Counted from the stretch's first letter, positions 20,793 through 30,021 are shown. The stretch: DNA of 64,000 nt from Pantoea agglomerans (GCF_021397715.1 NZ_CP090207.1:3038001-3102000), one strand, 5' to 3'. The notes: generated from the letters alone by a model not told the origin. Made by a program: numbers and translations.

Positions 20793-20961
20793 CGCTGAAT
20801 GCGAATTTACAAATATGTAACTTATCCGCGCTGACGGTGGCTGCTTCCGGGGCGATGAGATGATATAATTTTTGCACTTTTTTCAAATAAAGTTGAAAGC
20901 ACCCTTCTCGGGTTGAGTGAGAACGCTTTCAAATCGCAATCCGACCGGAACCTGCTGATTT

Positions 20962-21927
20962 ATGAGTAAACCAATTCAGATGGAACGCGGCGTCAAATAT
21001 CGTGACGCAGACAAAATGGCGCTGATCCCGGTGAAAACCGTGGCCGTTGAACGGCAAGAGATGTTGCGTAAGCCGGAATGGATGAAAATCAAGCTGCCTG
21101 CTGACTCCAGTCGTATTCAGGGCATTAAAGCCGCGATGCGAAAAAATGGGCTGCACTCGGTCTGTGAAGAGGCCTCCTGCCCTAACCTTGCTGAATGCTT
21201 CAACCACGGCACCGCCACCTTTATGATCCTCGGCGCGATCTGTACCCGCCGTTGCCCATTCTGCGACGTGGCGCATGGCAGGCCTAACGCACCCGATGCA
21301 AACGAGCCGGGCAAACTGGCACAGACCATCGCTGATATGGGTCTGCGTTACGTGGTGATCACCTCGGTTGACCGTGACGATCTGCGTGATGGCGGTGCTC
21401 AGCACTTTGCCGACTGCATCAGTGCGATCCGTGAAAAGAATCCGACCATTAAAATTGAAACCCTGGTGCCTGACTTCCGTGGCCGGATGGATCGCGCGCT
21501 GGAAATTCTGACCGCTACGCCGCCGGATGTGTTTAACCACAACCTGGAAAACGTGCCGCGCGTCTACCGTCAGGTTCGTCCTGGCGCTAACTATGAGTGG
21601 TCACTGAAACTGCTGGAGCGCTTTAAAGAAGCGCATCCTGATATTCCGACCAAATCGGGTCTGATGGTGGGTCTGGGTGAGACCAATGCAGAGATCGTCG
21701 AAGTGATGCGCGATCTGCGTCGTCACGGCGTGACTATGCTGACGCTCGGCCAGTATCTGCAGCCCAGCCGTCATCACCTGCCGGTTCAGCGCTACGTCAG
21801 CCCGGCGGAATTTGATGAGATGAAAGAAGAAGCGATGGCGATGGGCTTTACCCATGCAGCCTGCGGTCCGTTTGTCCGCTCTTCTTATCATGCGGATATG
21901 CAGGCGAAAGGTCTGGAAGTTAAATAA
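20962..21927 (+). CDS. lipA: Lipoyl synthase LipA
   Basis: 321 residues, a radical-SAM enzyme. The auxiliary cluster cysteines ([12 protein letters not shown]) and the radical-SAM motif CTRRCPFC (CxxxCxxC) are intact. It inserts two sulfurs into octanoyl-lysine to make lipoate. It has its own 170-bp upstream gap rather than coupling with lipB. A bidirectional terminator lies just beyond its end. Confidence 0.97.
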   Translation: MSKPIQMERGVKYRDADKMALIPVKTVAVERQEMLRKPEWMKIKLPADSSRIQGIKAAMRKNGLHSVCEEASCPNLAECFNHGTATFMILGAICTRRCPFCDVAHGRPNAPDANEPGKLAQTIADMGLRYVVITSVDRDDLRDGGAQHFADCISAIREKNPTIKIETLVPDFRGRMDRALEILTATPPDVFNHNLENVPRVYRQVRPGANYEWSLKLLERFKEAHPDIPTKSGLMVGLGETNAEIVEVMRDLRRHGVTMLTLGQYLQPSRHHLPVQRYVSPAEFDEMKEEAMAMGFTHAACGPFVRSSYHADMQAKGLEVK

Positions 21928-21952
21928 GCTCGCGCTGCTGATCGGCAAAGAT

Positions 21953-21987
21953 AAAAAAACCAGACTGGCAGCAGTCTGGTTTTTTAA
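21953..21987. terminator. Bidirectional terminator between lipA and tatE
   Basis: AAAAAACCAGACTG pairs with CAGTCTGGTTTTTT around GCAG, giving a T run on both strands. It serves convergent lipA (plus) and tatE (minus). Confidence 0.92.
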
Positions 21988-22034
21988 TGCCGGTCAGACA
22001 TAAAAAGTAACAGTTATTATCAGCCAATAACCGA

Positions 22035-22238
22035 TTAATCTTTATGGACGACGCGATCGGCCGGTACGTCTTCAGCCGTGGTCCGGGTTGCGCTGGTGTC
22101 TTCATCTTTCATGGCTTTCTTGAAGCCCTTGATTGCGGAGCCCAGATCGCCACCCAGAGAACGTAACTTATTGGTGCCAAAAAGCAGTACGATAAGCGCA
22201 CCGATGATCAGCAGTTTGGCAATACTGATACCTTCCAT
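22035..22238 (-). CDS. tatE: Sec-independent translocase protein TatE
   Basis: 67 residues. One N-terminal transmembrane helix, the [24 protein letters not shown] hinge and amphipathic helix of the TatA/E family, and a short acidic tail. Its stand-alone position near lipA marks it as tatE rather than the tatABC operon copy. It supports twin-arginine translocation. Distinct from the ABC operon upstream, with an intergenic gap of about 107 bases. Confidence 0.95.
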   Translation of the reverse strand: MEGISIAKLLIIGALIVLLFGTNKLRSLGGDLGSAIKGFKKAMKDEDTSATRTTAEDVPADRVVHKD

Positions 22239-22345
22239 ATTTAACCTTTCAACTTCAGCGAATAACGGTGACTGTTATTTACGCGCAGTTTGCCTGCCGC
22301 GACAACTGCAATCTGTAACAGAGTAAGATCGCACTGGCCTCAGTA

Positions 22346-23116
22346 TCAGATAAAACGGCTGAGAAATGCCTGAGTGCGGGGATGCTGAGGATTAGCAATC
22401 ACCTCTGCTGGCGTGCCCTGCTCCACTACCACGCCACCATCCATAAACACCACCCGGTCAGCCGCCTCACGGGCGAAACTGATCTCATGGGTCACCACTA
22501 TCATCGTCAATCCCTGATCGGCCAGCGTGCGCATCGTCGCCAGCACTTCGCCCACCAGTTCCGGGTCCAGCGCCGACGTCGGTTCATCAAACAACATCAG
22601 CTGCGGCTTAATGGCTAACGCGCGCGCAATCGCCACACGCTGCTGCTGACCGCCCGACAGATGGCGCGGCCAGGCATCCGCCTTGTCACTCAGCCCCACC
22701 GTTGCCAGTAACGATCGGGCATGTTCCAGCGCCTGCTGACGCGGAAATTTATGGACGCCAATGGGCGCTTCAATGATGTTCTGCAGCACCGTCATGTGCG
22801 GATAGAGATTGAACTGCTGAAACACCATGCCAATCTTCTGCCGCTGACGGGCGATCTGACGCGGCGACAAACGGTGCAGCAGATTGCGTTTCAGCACGTA
22901 GCCAATCTGCTCATCACCTACCCGAATCGATCCCCCATTCATCTCTTCGAGATGGTTGATGCAGCGCAGAAAGGTCGATTTACCCGATCCCGACGGTCCC
23001 AGGATCACCACCACCTCACCGGGCCAGACATCAAGATCGATCCCCTTCAGCACCTGATTGTCGCCGTAACGCTTCTGCACGTTACGCGCGCAGACTAACG
23101 GTTCTGTCTGGCTCAT
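22346..23116 (-). CDS. Polar amino-acid ABC transporter ATPase
   Basis: 256 residues with intact Walker A (GPSGSGKST), Q-loop (FQQFNLYPH), LSGGQQQR and Walker B ([11 protein letters not shown]). It is of the GlnQ/HisP type. Its start overlaps the permease stop by 4 bases. It is the last gene of a five-gene minus-strand operon, so it should energise import by the adjacent permease and binding protein. The substrate is not known. Confidence 0.92.
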   Translation of the reverse strand: MSQTEPLVCARNVQKRYGDNQVLKGIDLDVWPGEVVVILGPSGSGKSTFLRCINHLEEMNGGSIRVGDEQIGYVLKRNLLHRLSPRQIARQRQKIGMVFQQFNLYPHMTVLQNIIEAPIGVHKFPRQQALEHARSLLATVGLSDKADAWPRHLSGGQQQRVAIARALAIKPQLMLFDEPTSALDPELVGEVLATMRTLADQGLTMIVVTHEISFAREAADRVVFMDGGVVVEQGTPAEVIANPQHPRTQAFLSRFI

Positions 23117-24069
23117 TGCTCCTCCTTCTGTCGCGGTACGCTGTTGTTTCGTGGCGACGGGCGCTTCGCTACGCTGGTCACCCGACGGGTACCGCGCGCG
23201 TAATAGCGCTCAATGGCGGATTGCCCGAGGTTGAGGATTGAGGTGATCAGCAGATACCAGATAACCGCCACCATCAGCATCGGAATAATTTCAAAGGTCC
23301 GGTTGTAGATCGCCTGGACTGAGTAGAGCAGATCGCCCATCGCAATCACGCTGACCAGCGACGTCGCCTTGATCATACTGATCAGCTGGTTGCCGGTAGG
23401 CGGAATGATCGACCGCATCGCCTGAGGAATAATAATTCGTCGCAGCGCCCGCGCCCGGCTCATACCAAATGCCTGGGTGGTTTCTACCTGGCCGTTATCC
23501 ACCGACAGCAGTCCGGCGCGAATAATTTCAGCCATATAAGCGGCTTCATTGAGCGCCAGTCCGGCGATAGCGGCGGTCAGTGGAGTGATCAGATCGTTGG
23601 TATTCCAGCTGGCCAGAGTGATGTCGGTCCACGGCAGCGTCAGCGACAGCGCGGGAAACAGCGTGGAAAGGTTGTACCAGAAGATCAGCTGCACCAGCAG
23701 CGGCGTGCCACGGAAAAACCAGATATAGAGCCCGGCGATGCCACGCAATAGCCGGTTATCAGAGAGCCGCCAGACGCCTAACAGCAGCCCCAGCAGCGTG
23801 CCCAGCACCATTGAGATCACCGTCAGTCCCAGCGTGACCTGTAACCCTTTCAGCACCGAGCCTTCAGTGAACCACTTCAGCACCACCTGCCATTCAAAAT
23901 TGGGGTTGGTCATCACCAGCCACAGCAGGTTGGAGCCGACCACCAGCACCACAATCCAGCTGATCCAGCGTCCATAGGCGGGTGCGCTGCGGGCGAAAGC
24001 GACGTCGCGCAGTTGCGCCTCATCGCGCCGCTCTTCCCTGATCGGCGAATCGTGGCGAATCAGGCTCAT
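23113..24069 (-). CDS. Polar amino-acid ABC transporter permease
   Basis: 318 residues from ATG 24069, chosen because it overlaps the upstream stop as ATGA and has AGGAGGCGA before it. The HisMQ-type permease has a long charged N-terminal segment (about 50 residues) before the first membrane helix, around five membrane segments and the EAA-like loop (TQAFGMSRARALRRIIIPQAMR). A single permease subunit probably forms a homodimer. The Arg/Lys-rich C-terminus is cytoplasmic. Confidence 0.9.
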   Translation of the reverse strand: MSLIRHDSPIREERRDEAQLRDVAFARSAPAYGRWISWIVVLVVGSNLLWLVMTNPNFEWQVVLKWFTEGSVLKGLQVTLGLTVISMVLGTLLGLLLGVWRLSDNRLLRGIAGLYIWFFRGTPLLVQLIFWYNLSTLFPALSLTLPWTDITLASWNTNDLITPLTAAIAGLALNEAAYMAEIIRAGLLSVDNGQVETTQAFGMSRARALRRIIIPQAMRSIIPPTGNQLISMIKATSLVSVIAMGDLLYSVQAIYNRTFEIIPMLMVAVIWYLLITSILNLGQSAIERYYARGTRRVTSVAKRPSPRNNSVPRQKEEQ

Positions 24070-24953
24070 TTCGCCTCCTGTCTGGCCAGGTTCAGCCCGG
24101 GCGCTGCGGTCATGTTGCCCTCCAGCTGCCATTTTTTCATGATGGCGGCATAGGTACCGTTCTGATAGAGCACCTTATAGGCATCGAGAACCACGCCACC
24201 TAGCGGTGATCCCTTCGGCACCACGGTTCCCTGGAAAATGTCACCAAAGCCGTTTTTCTGTCCTTTGCCTGACAGTTCGAGCTGACCTTTGGCCTGATTA
24301 ACAAACCAGGTCAGTGGCGCCTGTGAAGAGAAAAAAGCATCCGAACGTTTCGAGCGCACCGCCAGAATCGACGACGGCTGATCGGTAAAGGCCTGCACCG
24401 TGACCGCCGGTTTTCCGGCGGCCGTACAGCGGGCGGATTGCTGGCGTATCACCTGTTCCGCCGATCCCGCCGCCATCACCGCAATGCGTTTGCCACAGGT
24501 ATCCTCAAGCTGATTGATCTGCGCCGGATTGCCCTTCTGTACGCCAAACACCACAAACTCCTGCACAAAATCGATAAAATCGACCTTCTGCTGGCGATCC
24601 GGATAATCGCCAATCGGGCCGATGGCCAGCTGATAGCGGCCCGCGTTAATCCCGGTCAGCACGCCGGACAGGCCACTCACCGTGGCATGATCGATCTTCA
24701 CGCCCAGCAGCTGCGACAGTGCAGTAGTGAGATCCGCCGATGCGCCCTCCATTGAGTGCGGGCCATTGACGATCTCATAGGGCGGAAACGAGCCGTTATT
24801 GACGGAAATCATCCGTCCCGCTTGTTTGATCTGTTCCGGCAAACGATCGTGTAAAGCCTGATCGACCGTCTGGGTCGGAAGGATGTCGGCAGCCTGCGCC
24901 AGGCCTGCGGTCAGTCCCAGCGCCAGCGTTAAGGCGGTCACTCTGTTAGTCAT
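24066..24953 (-). CDS. ABC transporter substrate-binding protein, polar amino-acid family
   Basis: 295 residues with a clear signal peptide (cleavage near AQA-AD, residue 21) and a type 2 periplasmic binding fold (SVNNGSFPPYEI; GINAGRYQLAIGPIGDYPDRQ). A cysteine pair (CGKR and SARCTAAG) may form a disulfide. It lies between ybeM and the permease in one operon. The ligand is unknown; context with an amidase and a decarboxylase-like protein points to an amino-acid-related or amide compound (inference). Confidence 0.88.
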   Translation of the reverse strand: MTNRVTALTLALGLTAGLAQAADILPTQTVDQALHDRLPEQIKQAGRMISVNNGSFPPYEIVNGPHSMEGASADLTTALSQLLGVKIDHATVSGLSGVLTGINAGRYQLAIGPIGDYPDRQQKVDFIDFVQEFVVFGVQKGNPAQINQLEDTCGKRIAVMAAGSAEQVIRQQSARCTAAGKPAVTVQAFTDQPSSILAVRSKRSDAFFSSQAPLTWFVNQAKGQLELSGKGQKNGFGDIFQGTVVPKGSPLGGVVLDAYKVLYQNGTYAAIMKKWQLEGNMTAAPGLNLARQEAK

Positions 24954-24976
24954 GGTTCGTCCTCCAGGATCAGGGG

Positions 24977-25765
24977 TCAGTTCAGTTCGGGACGGGCGAA
25001 ACGACGATTCTCCAGCACCGGCAGCACGCGGCGGGCATAGGCCACGCGTTCAGGATCGAGCTCGGCAAACATCAGCGCTGGCGATTCAGCCGCATTCGCG
25101 ATGACAACACCAAGCGGATCGACCACCAGGCTGTTACCGATATTGCGCGGGCCACACTCGCCTACCGCCACCATGTAGCAGGTATTCTCCAGCGCACGGG
25201 CGCGGGTCAGCAGCTCCCAGTGCATCTCTTTCAGCGGCCCTTTTACCCACGCAGCAGGCAACACCAGCAGGTCCGCGCCATCCAGCACCAGCCGGCGGGC
25301 CAGCTCCGGGAAACGTACGTCATAACAGGTCATCAGGCCGACTTTCATCCCCGCGACCTCAACCAGCGGCGGGATGACATGTCCCGGATTGACCCGCTGT
25401 GACTCCTGCATCGCAAAGGCATCGTAGAGATGCAATTTTTCATAAGCGGCAATGATTTTCCCGTTGCGGATAGCGATCAGTACGTTGAGCGCTTTCTGCT
25501 GTTCAGTGGGAACATGCACGCTCATCATGGTGGTCAGATCGTTATTCTCACTGGCTGCCAGCAGTTGGGTGAGAAATGGGCCATCCAGCGGTTGTGCGGC
25601 TTTCAGCACTAAATCGGGATCGGCAATATCCCGCGCCAGCACCCCTTCCGGCAGCACCAGCAGATCGGCCCCGCCAGCGGCGGCGCGCTGCATTAAATCC
25701 AGACAGAGTGTGGCGTTCTCCTGCCATTCACGGTTGACCGCAAATTGTCCCATCGCAACTTTCAT
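24977..25765 (-). CDS. ybeM: YbeM, nitrilase-family amidase (deaminated glutathione amidase type)
   Basis: 262 residues, closely similar to E. coli YbeM over its full length. The nitrilase catalytic triad is visible: Glu40 (LPEG), Lys110 (YEKLHLYDAF) and Cys147 (MTCYDVRFPE). The family hydrolyses deaminated glutathione, a repair reaction in the cytoplasm. In E. coli ybeM also lies near tatE, but here it sits inside an ABC-import operon, coupled to the upstream gene by a TAATG overlap. Its substrate in this context may differ. Confidence 0.88.
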   Translation of the reverse strand: MKVAMGQFAVNREWQENATLCLDLMQRAAAGGADLLVLPEGVLARDIADPDLVLKAAQPLDGPFLTQLLAASENNDLTTMMSVHVPTEQQKALNVLIAIRNGKIIAAYEKLHLYDAFAMQESQRVNPGHVIPPLVEVAGMKVGLMTCYDVRFPELARRLVLDGADLLVLPAAWVKGPLKEMHWELLTRARALENTCYMVAVGECGPRNIGNSLVVDPLGVVIANAAESPALMFAELDPERVAYARRVLPVLENRRFARPELN

Positions 25766-26730
25766 TATTTCTCTCCTCCTGCCAGCGGAAACATCGCTTC
25801 CGGCGTCAGTAATTTGTGGGTGAGTCCCTGCTGGAACAGTTCACGGGCAAAATCCGCAATCATCTTTCTATTAGCGGTAAAACCATTCTGATTCCAGCCG
25901 GCCGGTAATTCCTGCGCGGTGCGTCGCAGATCGTCCAGCAGCCACGGCGTGGTATCGGCATATTTCTCTCGTTTTTGCATCCATAGCGCGTAGGAACGAT
26001 CGATGACTTCACTCAGAGCGGCAGGCAGCCACGGATGCTGTGCCGCCAGCGCCGGTTTTAACGCCAGAATATGAATGCCGGGCACGTAACCGACGCGATG
26101 AAAGTAGGCCCGCTCGGCCTGATAGAAGTCCGGCTGGAGCTGACGCAGACCGGACGCCGGCAGGAAAAAACCTTCCGGCATAAACGGGGTAAAGACCGCA
26201 TCCAGCTCTCCCGCTTTCAGCAGCTCAATCAGAGGACGCTCGCCCGGCGCTGGCTCTATCCGGCCTGGCCGGCCAAATCCGGCCAGCCGATCGACAATCG
26301 GATGATCGGCGGTCAGTCGCCCGGCAAACCAGCGAACGTCGTCAATGTCTACTCCCGCTTCGCGCAGTACCGTGCGCGTCCAGGTGTTGCCCGAATCCTG
26401 CCAGCCGGTAACACCGATGCTTTTGCCCTTCAGCTCTGCAGGCGTGGTGATGGGACTGTCGGCGGTAGTGATAATGCAGCGCTGGCGAAAACCGCGCATC
26501 AGGAAGTGCGGGATACCGAGCAGAGCATCATCGTCTCTGGCCCGCGCCTGGGCGTAGCGGCTGAACGACACCTCTCCCGCATCGTAATCGGGGCTGGTGG
26601 CGAGATCGTTCACCAGCGTGCCGACGCGGTCGATGTGCAGATCAAAATTGTCCGGTTTGATATCGCCCAGCGCCAGTGGGGTGAAATAGTCCCAGTCGCG
26701 CACTGCCAGTCTGATACTCAGCCTTGCCAT
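25765..26730 (-). CDS. Cytoplasmic periplasmic-binding-fold protein, 4,5-dihydroxyphthalate decarboxylase-like
   Basis: 321 residues, no signal peptide. The N-terminus (LSIRLAVRDWDYFTPLALGDI) and the DWxxxxPL pattern match the 4,5-dihydroxyphthalate decarboxylase/NMT1-like family, which uses a substrate-binding-protein fold. Segments ELKGKSIGVTGWQDSGNTWTRTVL and EPAPGERPLIELLKAGELDAVFTPFMPEGF fit that fold. First gene of the minus operon, coupled to ybeM. The actual reaction is unknown; the enzyme role is inferred from family. Confidence 0.72.
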   Translation of the reverse strand: MARLSIRLAVRDWDYFTPLALGDIKPDNFDLHIDRVGTLVNDLATSPDYDAGEVSFSRYAQARARDDDALLGIPHFLMRGFRQRCIITTADSPITTPAELKGKSIGVTGWQDSGNTWTRTVLREAGVDIDDVRWFAGRLTADHPIVDRLAGFGRPGRIEPAPGERPLIELLKAGELDAVFTPFMPEGFFLPASGLRQLQPDFYQAERAYFHRVGYVPGIHILALKPALAAQHPWLPAALSEVIDRSYALWMQKREKYADTTPWLLDDLRRTAQELPAGWNQNGFTANRKMIADFARELFQQGLTHKLLTPEAMFPLAGGEK

Positions 26731-26773
26731 GATCTCTCCGTTTACGTCGTGCCGTGAAGCCGGGTGGGTTGAT

Positions 26774-26820
26774 AGCTCAAATAGTGCTTGAATTTGATAC
26801 TAGATCCGGAATACTGAGCT
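26774..26820. promoter_or_regulatory. Candidate MocR operator in divergent promoter region
   Basis: The 129-bp gap between the operon and the divergent mocR gene has AGCTCA (26774-26779) and its inverse TGAGCT (26815-26820), 35 bases apart, with an AT-rich middle (TGATACTAGATC). MocR regulators usually bind spaced direct or inverted repeats next to their own gene. The repeats are short, so the call is weak. Confidence 0.3.
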
Positions 26821-26859
26821 GAACAATCATTAATTTGTTACTGAACAAAGTATTTTCTT

Positions 26860-28215
26860 ATGACGCAAATGATCGATCCAGAGTGGTTCTGTAGTCAGAT
26901 AACAACCCCGTCGGTAAAAGGCATCGCCCAAACGGCATCCCGCCTGATTCGCGACGGTGAGATCGCCGTCGGCATGCAGATGCCGGCGGTACGGGATATT
27001 GCGGAGCGGCTGGGTGTCAGCCCGGCAACCGTTTCCGCTGCCTGGTCGCGGCTAAGGCAGCATAAAGTGCTAGCGGGAAAAGGCCGCAGTGGCGTCTGGG
27101 TCAGTGGCAACACCGTGATGCCGCGGCCGATCCGCTTTGAAAAGATCGGCAACTATGGCGAACACATTCGCGCCGATCTGGCGATGGCCTCTCCCGATCC
27201 CGCCTTGTTACCTGACCTGCACAATGCGCTACAGGCGGCGTTGCGGTCGCCTCAACTGAATAGCTACGTTCGTGAGCCGATTTCCGCCCCGCTGTTGCAG
27301 GCGGTCACGCCGCGCTGGCCCTATGCGGCGGAAGCCTTTCTGGCAACCGATGGGGGTTTCGATGCGATGAATCTGCTGGTACAGACGCTGGTTTCACCCG
27401 GCGATCGGGTGATCATCGAAGACCCGACAGCCACTCGCCTGCTCGATATGCTGGATAACGTGGGCGCTGAAATTTTGCCGCTGGCCTGCGATGCGGAGGG
27501 ACCTTTGCCTGAGGTGTTAAGTCAGCTGCTCACCCGTGCGCCGGTGATGATGATCTATCAGCCACGTACCCATTCGGCTACCGGGCGCACCATCAGTGTC
27601 GGACGACGTCAGGCGCTGGCCCAGCTACTGGCGAACAGCAGCACGCTGATTGTGGAAGACGATGGGATTGGGGATCTTTCCGCCGCAGCGGGCTGGAGTC
27701 TGGGATCGCAGTTTCCCGAGCGAACCCTGCATGTCCGCTCGTTTTCTAAAGCCTACGGCCCCGATTTGCGTCTGGCGGTACTGTCGGCCACCGCAGAGAT
27801 GGTAAAACGCATCCAGGCGTGGCGAAACTTTGGTGTCAGCTGGACCAGCCGGATATTACAGGATGCGGTAGCGTGGCTGCTGGAAGATGAAACGACGCAG
27901 CAGCAGGTCGCCAGCGCGCGGGACGTTTATCATCAGCGACGCGAGCAGTTGCGGCAAGCACTGGCGCAGCGCGGACTTCTGTTGCCGCCACAGGATGGGC
28001 TTAGCCTCTATATCCCGGTCGCTTCAGAGCAGTTTGCCATGATCACCCTGGCGGCACGCGGTATCGCCGTGTTACCGGGTGAGCGCTGCAGCCTGGGCAC
28101 CACGCAGTTTATCCGCGTCAGCATTGCCAGCCTCAGGGATGAACAACGGGAGATGATAGCCGAGGCACTGGTTATCGCTTCCGGCCGTGAAGCTAACGCG
28201 CGGGCAGATCTTTAA
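26860..28215 (+). CDS. MocR-type transcriptional regulator (GntR HTH + aminotransferase fold)
   Basis: 451 residues. N-terminal GntR-type winged helix (about residues 18-85, RDIAERLGVSPATVSAAWSRL) and a C-terminal fold-type I aminotransferase domain. The PLP lysine is Lys297 in SFSKAYGPDLR. MocR proteins sense PLP-linked ligands and usually control a divergent gene; here the divergent unit is the decarboxylase-like/ybeM/ABC operon. Its 3-prime end overlaps the convergent GNAT gene by 23 bases. Confidence 0.9.
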   Translation: MTQMIDPEWFCSQITTPSVKGIAQTASRLIRDGEIAVGMQMPAVRDIAERLGVSPATVSAAWSRLRQHKVLAGKGRSGVWVSGNTVMPRPIRFEKIGNYGEHIRADLAMASPDPALLPDLHNALQAALRSPQLNSYVREPISAPLLQAVTPRWPYAAEAFLATDGGFDAMNLLVQTLVSPGDRVIIEDPTATRLLDMLDNVGAEILPLACDAEGPLPEVLSQLLTRAPVMMIYQPRTHSATGRTISVGRRQALAQLLANSSTLIVEDDGIGDLSAAAGWSLGSQFPERTLHVRSFSKAYGPDLRLAVLSATAEMVKRIQAWRNFGVSWTSRILQDAVAWLLEDETTQQQVASARDVYHQRREQLRQALAQRGLLLPPQDGLSLYIPVASEQFAMITLAARGIAVLPGERCSLGTTQFIRVSIASLRDEQREMIAEALVIASGREANARADL

Positions 28216-28624
28216 CGTGATAGCGTGGCGATTCAACGTAGCCTTCACGGGCGTAAAACTGATTCGCCTTGAGGCGGGAGTGATGGCAATGCACTTCCAT
28301 CCGATCGCAACCGCGCTGTGCCGCCAGTGATTCAGCGTGCTGTAACAGCTGCTGGCCGACGCCTTTACTGCGTTCGCCTTCAGCGATACAGAAGTAGCTG
28401 ATGCGGGCAAAATCGCCGGCCAGTGCCAGCTGTGGAATAAAGTGCATTGATAAAAAACCGAGCACCTGATTGCCGAACTCCGCCACCAGCAGCGCTTCGC
28501 TGGGATCGCTGCTTAACTGCGCCAGGCGCTGCTCAATGAAATTTTCCGTGCCGCCGTAGCCCAGCTCACTCAGTAAGGCACTCAAGGCAAAACTGTCTTT
28601 TAAATCCGCCTGACGTATGTTCAT
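28193..28624 (-). CDS. GNAT-family N-acetyltransferase
   Basis: 143 residues. The acetyl-CoA motif reads GERSKGVGQQLLQHAE (Q/RxxGxG/A, about residues 83-98), and the C-terminal FYAREGYVES matches GNAT motif B. The substrate is unknown. It overlaps the mocR 3-prime end on the other strand. A weak ribosome-binding site (AGGAAACAGG) precedes the ATG. Confidence 0.85.
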   Translation of the reverse strand: MNIRQADLKDSFALSALLSELGYGGTENFIEQRLAQLSSDPSEALLVAEFGNQVLGFLSMHFIPQLALAGDFARISYFCIAEGERSKGVGQQLLQHAESLAAQRGCDRMEVHCHHSRLKANQFYAREGYVESPRYHVKDLPAR

Positions 28625-28802
28625 CCTGTTTCCTCAATAGCCTGGTCCTGTCGCTCTGTTATATAGCGTTGGACAAGAAAAAGCTGCAAGTAAGGTTGTT
28701 ATGATTATGTTACGAGGATTTATTGTGAAGCGTCGCGCAGTTTGTGCGGCGTAGCGAGTGGCACAGCGGGCAATGAAGGGAGTTTTCAGGTGATTTTTAC
28801 CA

Positions 28803-28832
28803 TAAAAAAACCCGCCATCAGGCGGGTTTTTA
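28803..28832. terminator. Terminator of cspE
   Basis: AAAAACCCGCC pairs with GGCGGGTTTTT around ATCA. T runs occur on both strands, but the hairpin lies 18 bases downstream of cspE on the minus strand. Confidence 0.92.
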
Positions 28833-28849
28833 GAATTCTGACTGTTAAC

Positions 28850-29059
28850 TTACAGACTGATAACGTTAGCAGCAGATGGGCCTTTCGCGCCGTCGGTGAT
28901 TTCAAACTCAACGCGCTGACCTTCAGCCAGAGTTTTGAAGCCGTTGCTCTGGATTGCAGAGAAATGTACGAATACATCTTTGCTGCCATCTTCAGGAGTA
29001 ATGAAACCGAATCCTTTGGATTCATTAAACCACTTAACGTTACCTTTGATCTTAGACAT
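28850..29059 (-). CDS. cspE: Cold-shock-family RNA chaperone CspE
   Basis: 69 residues, almost identical to E. coli CspE. RNP1 (KGFGFITP) and RNP2 (VFVHFSAI) motifs are intact. CspE is a constitutive nucleic-acid chaperone and transcription antiterminator. Ribosome-binding site AAAGG lies 9 bases before the ATG. A leader of at least 100 bases is likely. Confidence 0.97.
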   Translation of the reverse strand: MSKIKGNVKWFNESKGFGFITPEDGSKDVFVHFSAIQSNGFKTLAEGQRVEFEITDGAKGPSAANVISL

Positions 29060-29786
29060 CTATATTACCTTTACATGAAAAATGGACACTAAACTGTGTC
29101 GCCATCTAGTACAGCAATTGCGGAGAGATTTGTCCAGTGTCATTTGATGAAAAAGTGATAAATTTCGACTTTCTGCTTACGCATCACACTTTTCCACTTT
29201 TTGCCTTGCGAAAAAACCGCTTCCAGGGCCGGTGATTTTAACCGGTAAAATCCGTTAACTCACTGGAATCCGGATTCTTTTTGCATCAAAAGTAATTGGA
29301 CTGCTTACGCTAACCAGAAAATTCCTGCCGTTCTGACTTTAGCCCTTTGACAGCAAAAAAGCGCTCATCGCGCCCTTTTTTAGCGGGTAGTGAAAAACAA
29401 TGCCAACGCATTTGCCAGCTTTTTTTAACCCAGCGAGTCATCAGACCAAAAAAATTTGCCCGCTACTGACCACCTCGGGTGATTTTCAGATAATTAAATC
29501 TGCTTTTTTACTGAGTCAGATCAACCCCTCAGGCCCAGCAACCCCGCTTCAGCCGGCTATCTGGCTGCATTTCAGGCAGTCGACAATAAACATTGATTTA
29601 AATCAAAGAAGTGCTTTTTTTGCCATTCGATTCGCATTTGGCAACAAACAACGCTCGCCACAAGACACTATTTTTTGCTGCGAACGGCGCGATAATATTG
29701 TCAGGAAATAAATAAGGAACGTTTACCTGTGGTATCGATCGCGCACTAACTCAACGGATTGTTACTAAAGGGGGAGGAGAGTCAGG
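29060..29786. other. Long intergenic region, no convincing gene
   Basis: About 730 bases hold the cspE leader and promoter on the minus strand and, on the plus strand, an A/T-rich region leading to the zinc-ribbon gene. Seen here: a short hairpin CCGGT/ACCGG near 29231-29247, a weak A-run/T-run hairpin near 29355-29382, and the perfect FNR-type palindrome listed separately. A 103-codon frame at 29400-29711 has no ribosome-binding site and no protein-like composition. Confidence 0.6.
29593..29606. promoter_or_regulatory. Perfect FNR-box palindrome
   Basis: TTGATTTAAATCAA equals the FNR consensus TTGAT-N4-ATCAA and is fully palindromic. It lies about 190 bases upstream of the zinc-ribbon gene at 29787, so oxygen-dependent control of that gene or of an unrecognised RNA is possible. 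A CRP-like reading is less good. Confidence 0.6.
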
Positions 29787-29990
29787 ATGGTAATGAAAAT
29801 TCGCTGCAGCCAGTGCGGGAGTGCCCGGTTTGTTTTCACTGAACGGGATGGGGAGCCTCTCACTTTTCATGGAGCCTGCTGTGCACATTGTAAAAAGCGG
29901 CTGGGAGTAAAAGATTTGCTGCCAGAGACGCGTATGGACCCAATCACCCATTGCCTGATTGGCCAGCATAAAAATGTGTCGGGCACCTGA
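29787..29990 (+). CDS. Small zinc-ribbon protein
   Basis: 67 residues with two Cys pairs, CSQC near residue 7 and CAHC near residue 34, plus an FHGACC segment. This matches the layout of small putative zinc-binding proteins of enterobacteria (ECs_2282/YnfU-like). The start has a strong GGGAGGAG 8 bases upstream; a second ATG follows two codons later. No function is known. A GGGCACCT/AGGTGCCC hairpin (29981-30001) overlaps its stop. Confidence 0.75.
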   Translation: MVMKIRCSQCGSARFVFTERDGEPLTFHGACCAHCKKRLGVKDLLPETRMDPITHCLIGQHKNVSGT

Positions 29991-30021
29991 TCAAGGTGCC
30001 CGCTGAAGCCGAAAAGCGCGA

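Noticed and set aside
28701..28754. Short frame of 17 codons before cspE on the plus strand
   Set aside because: Only a weak AAGG signal and no known peptide; too short to support.
29400..29711. 103-codon frame upstream of the zinc-ribbon gene
   Set aside because: No ribosome-binding site and low-complexity, non-protein-like sequence in an A/T-rich region.
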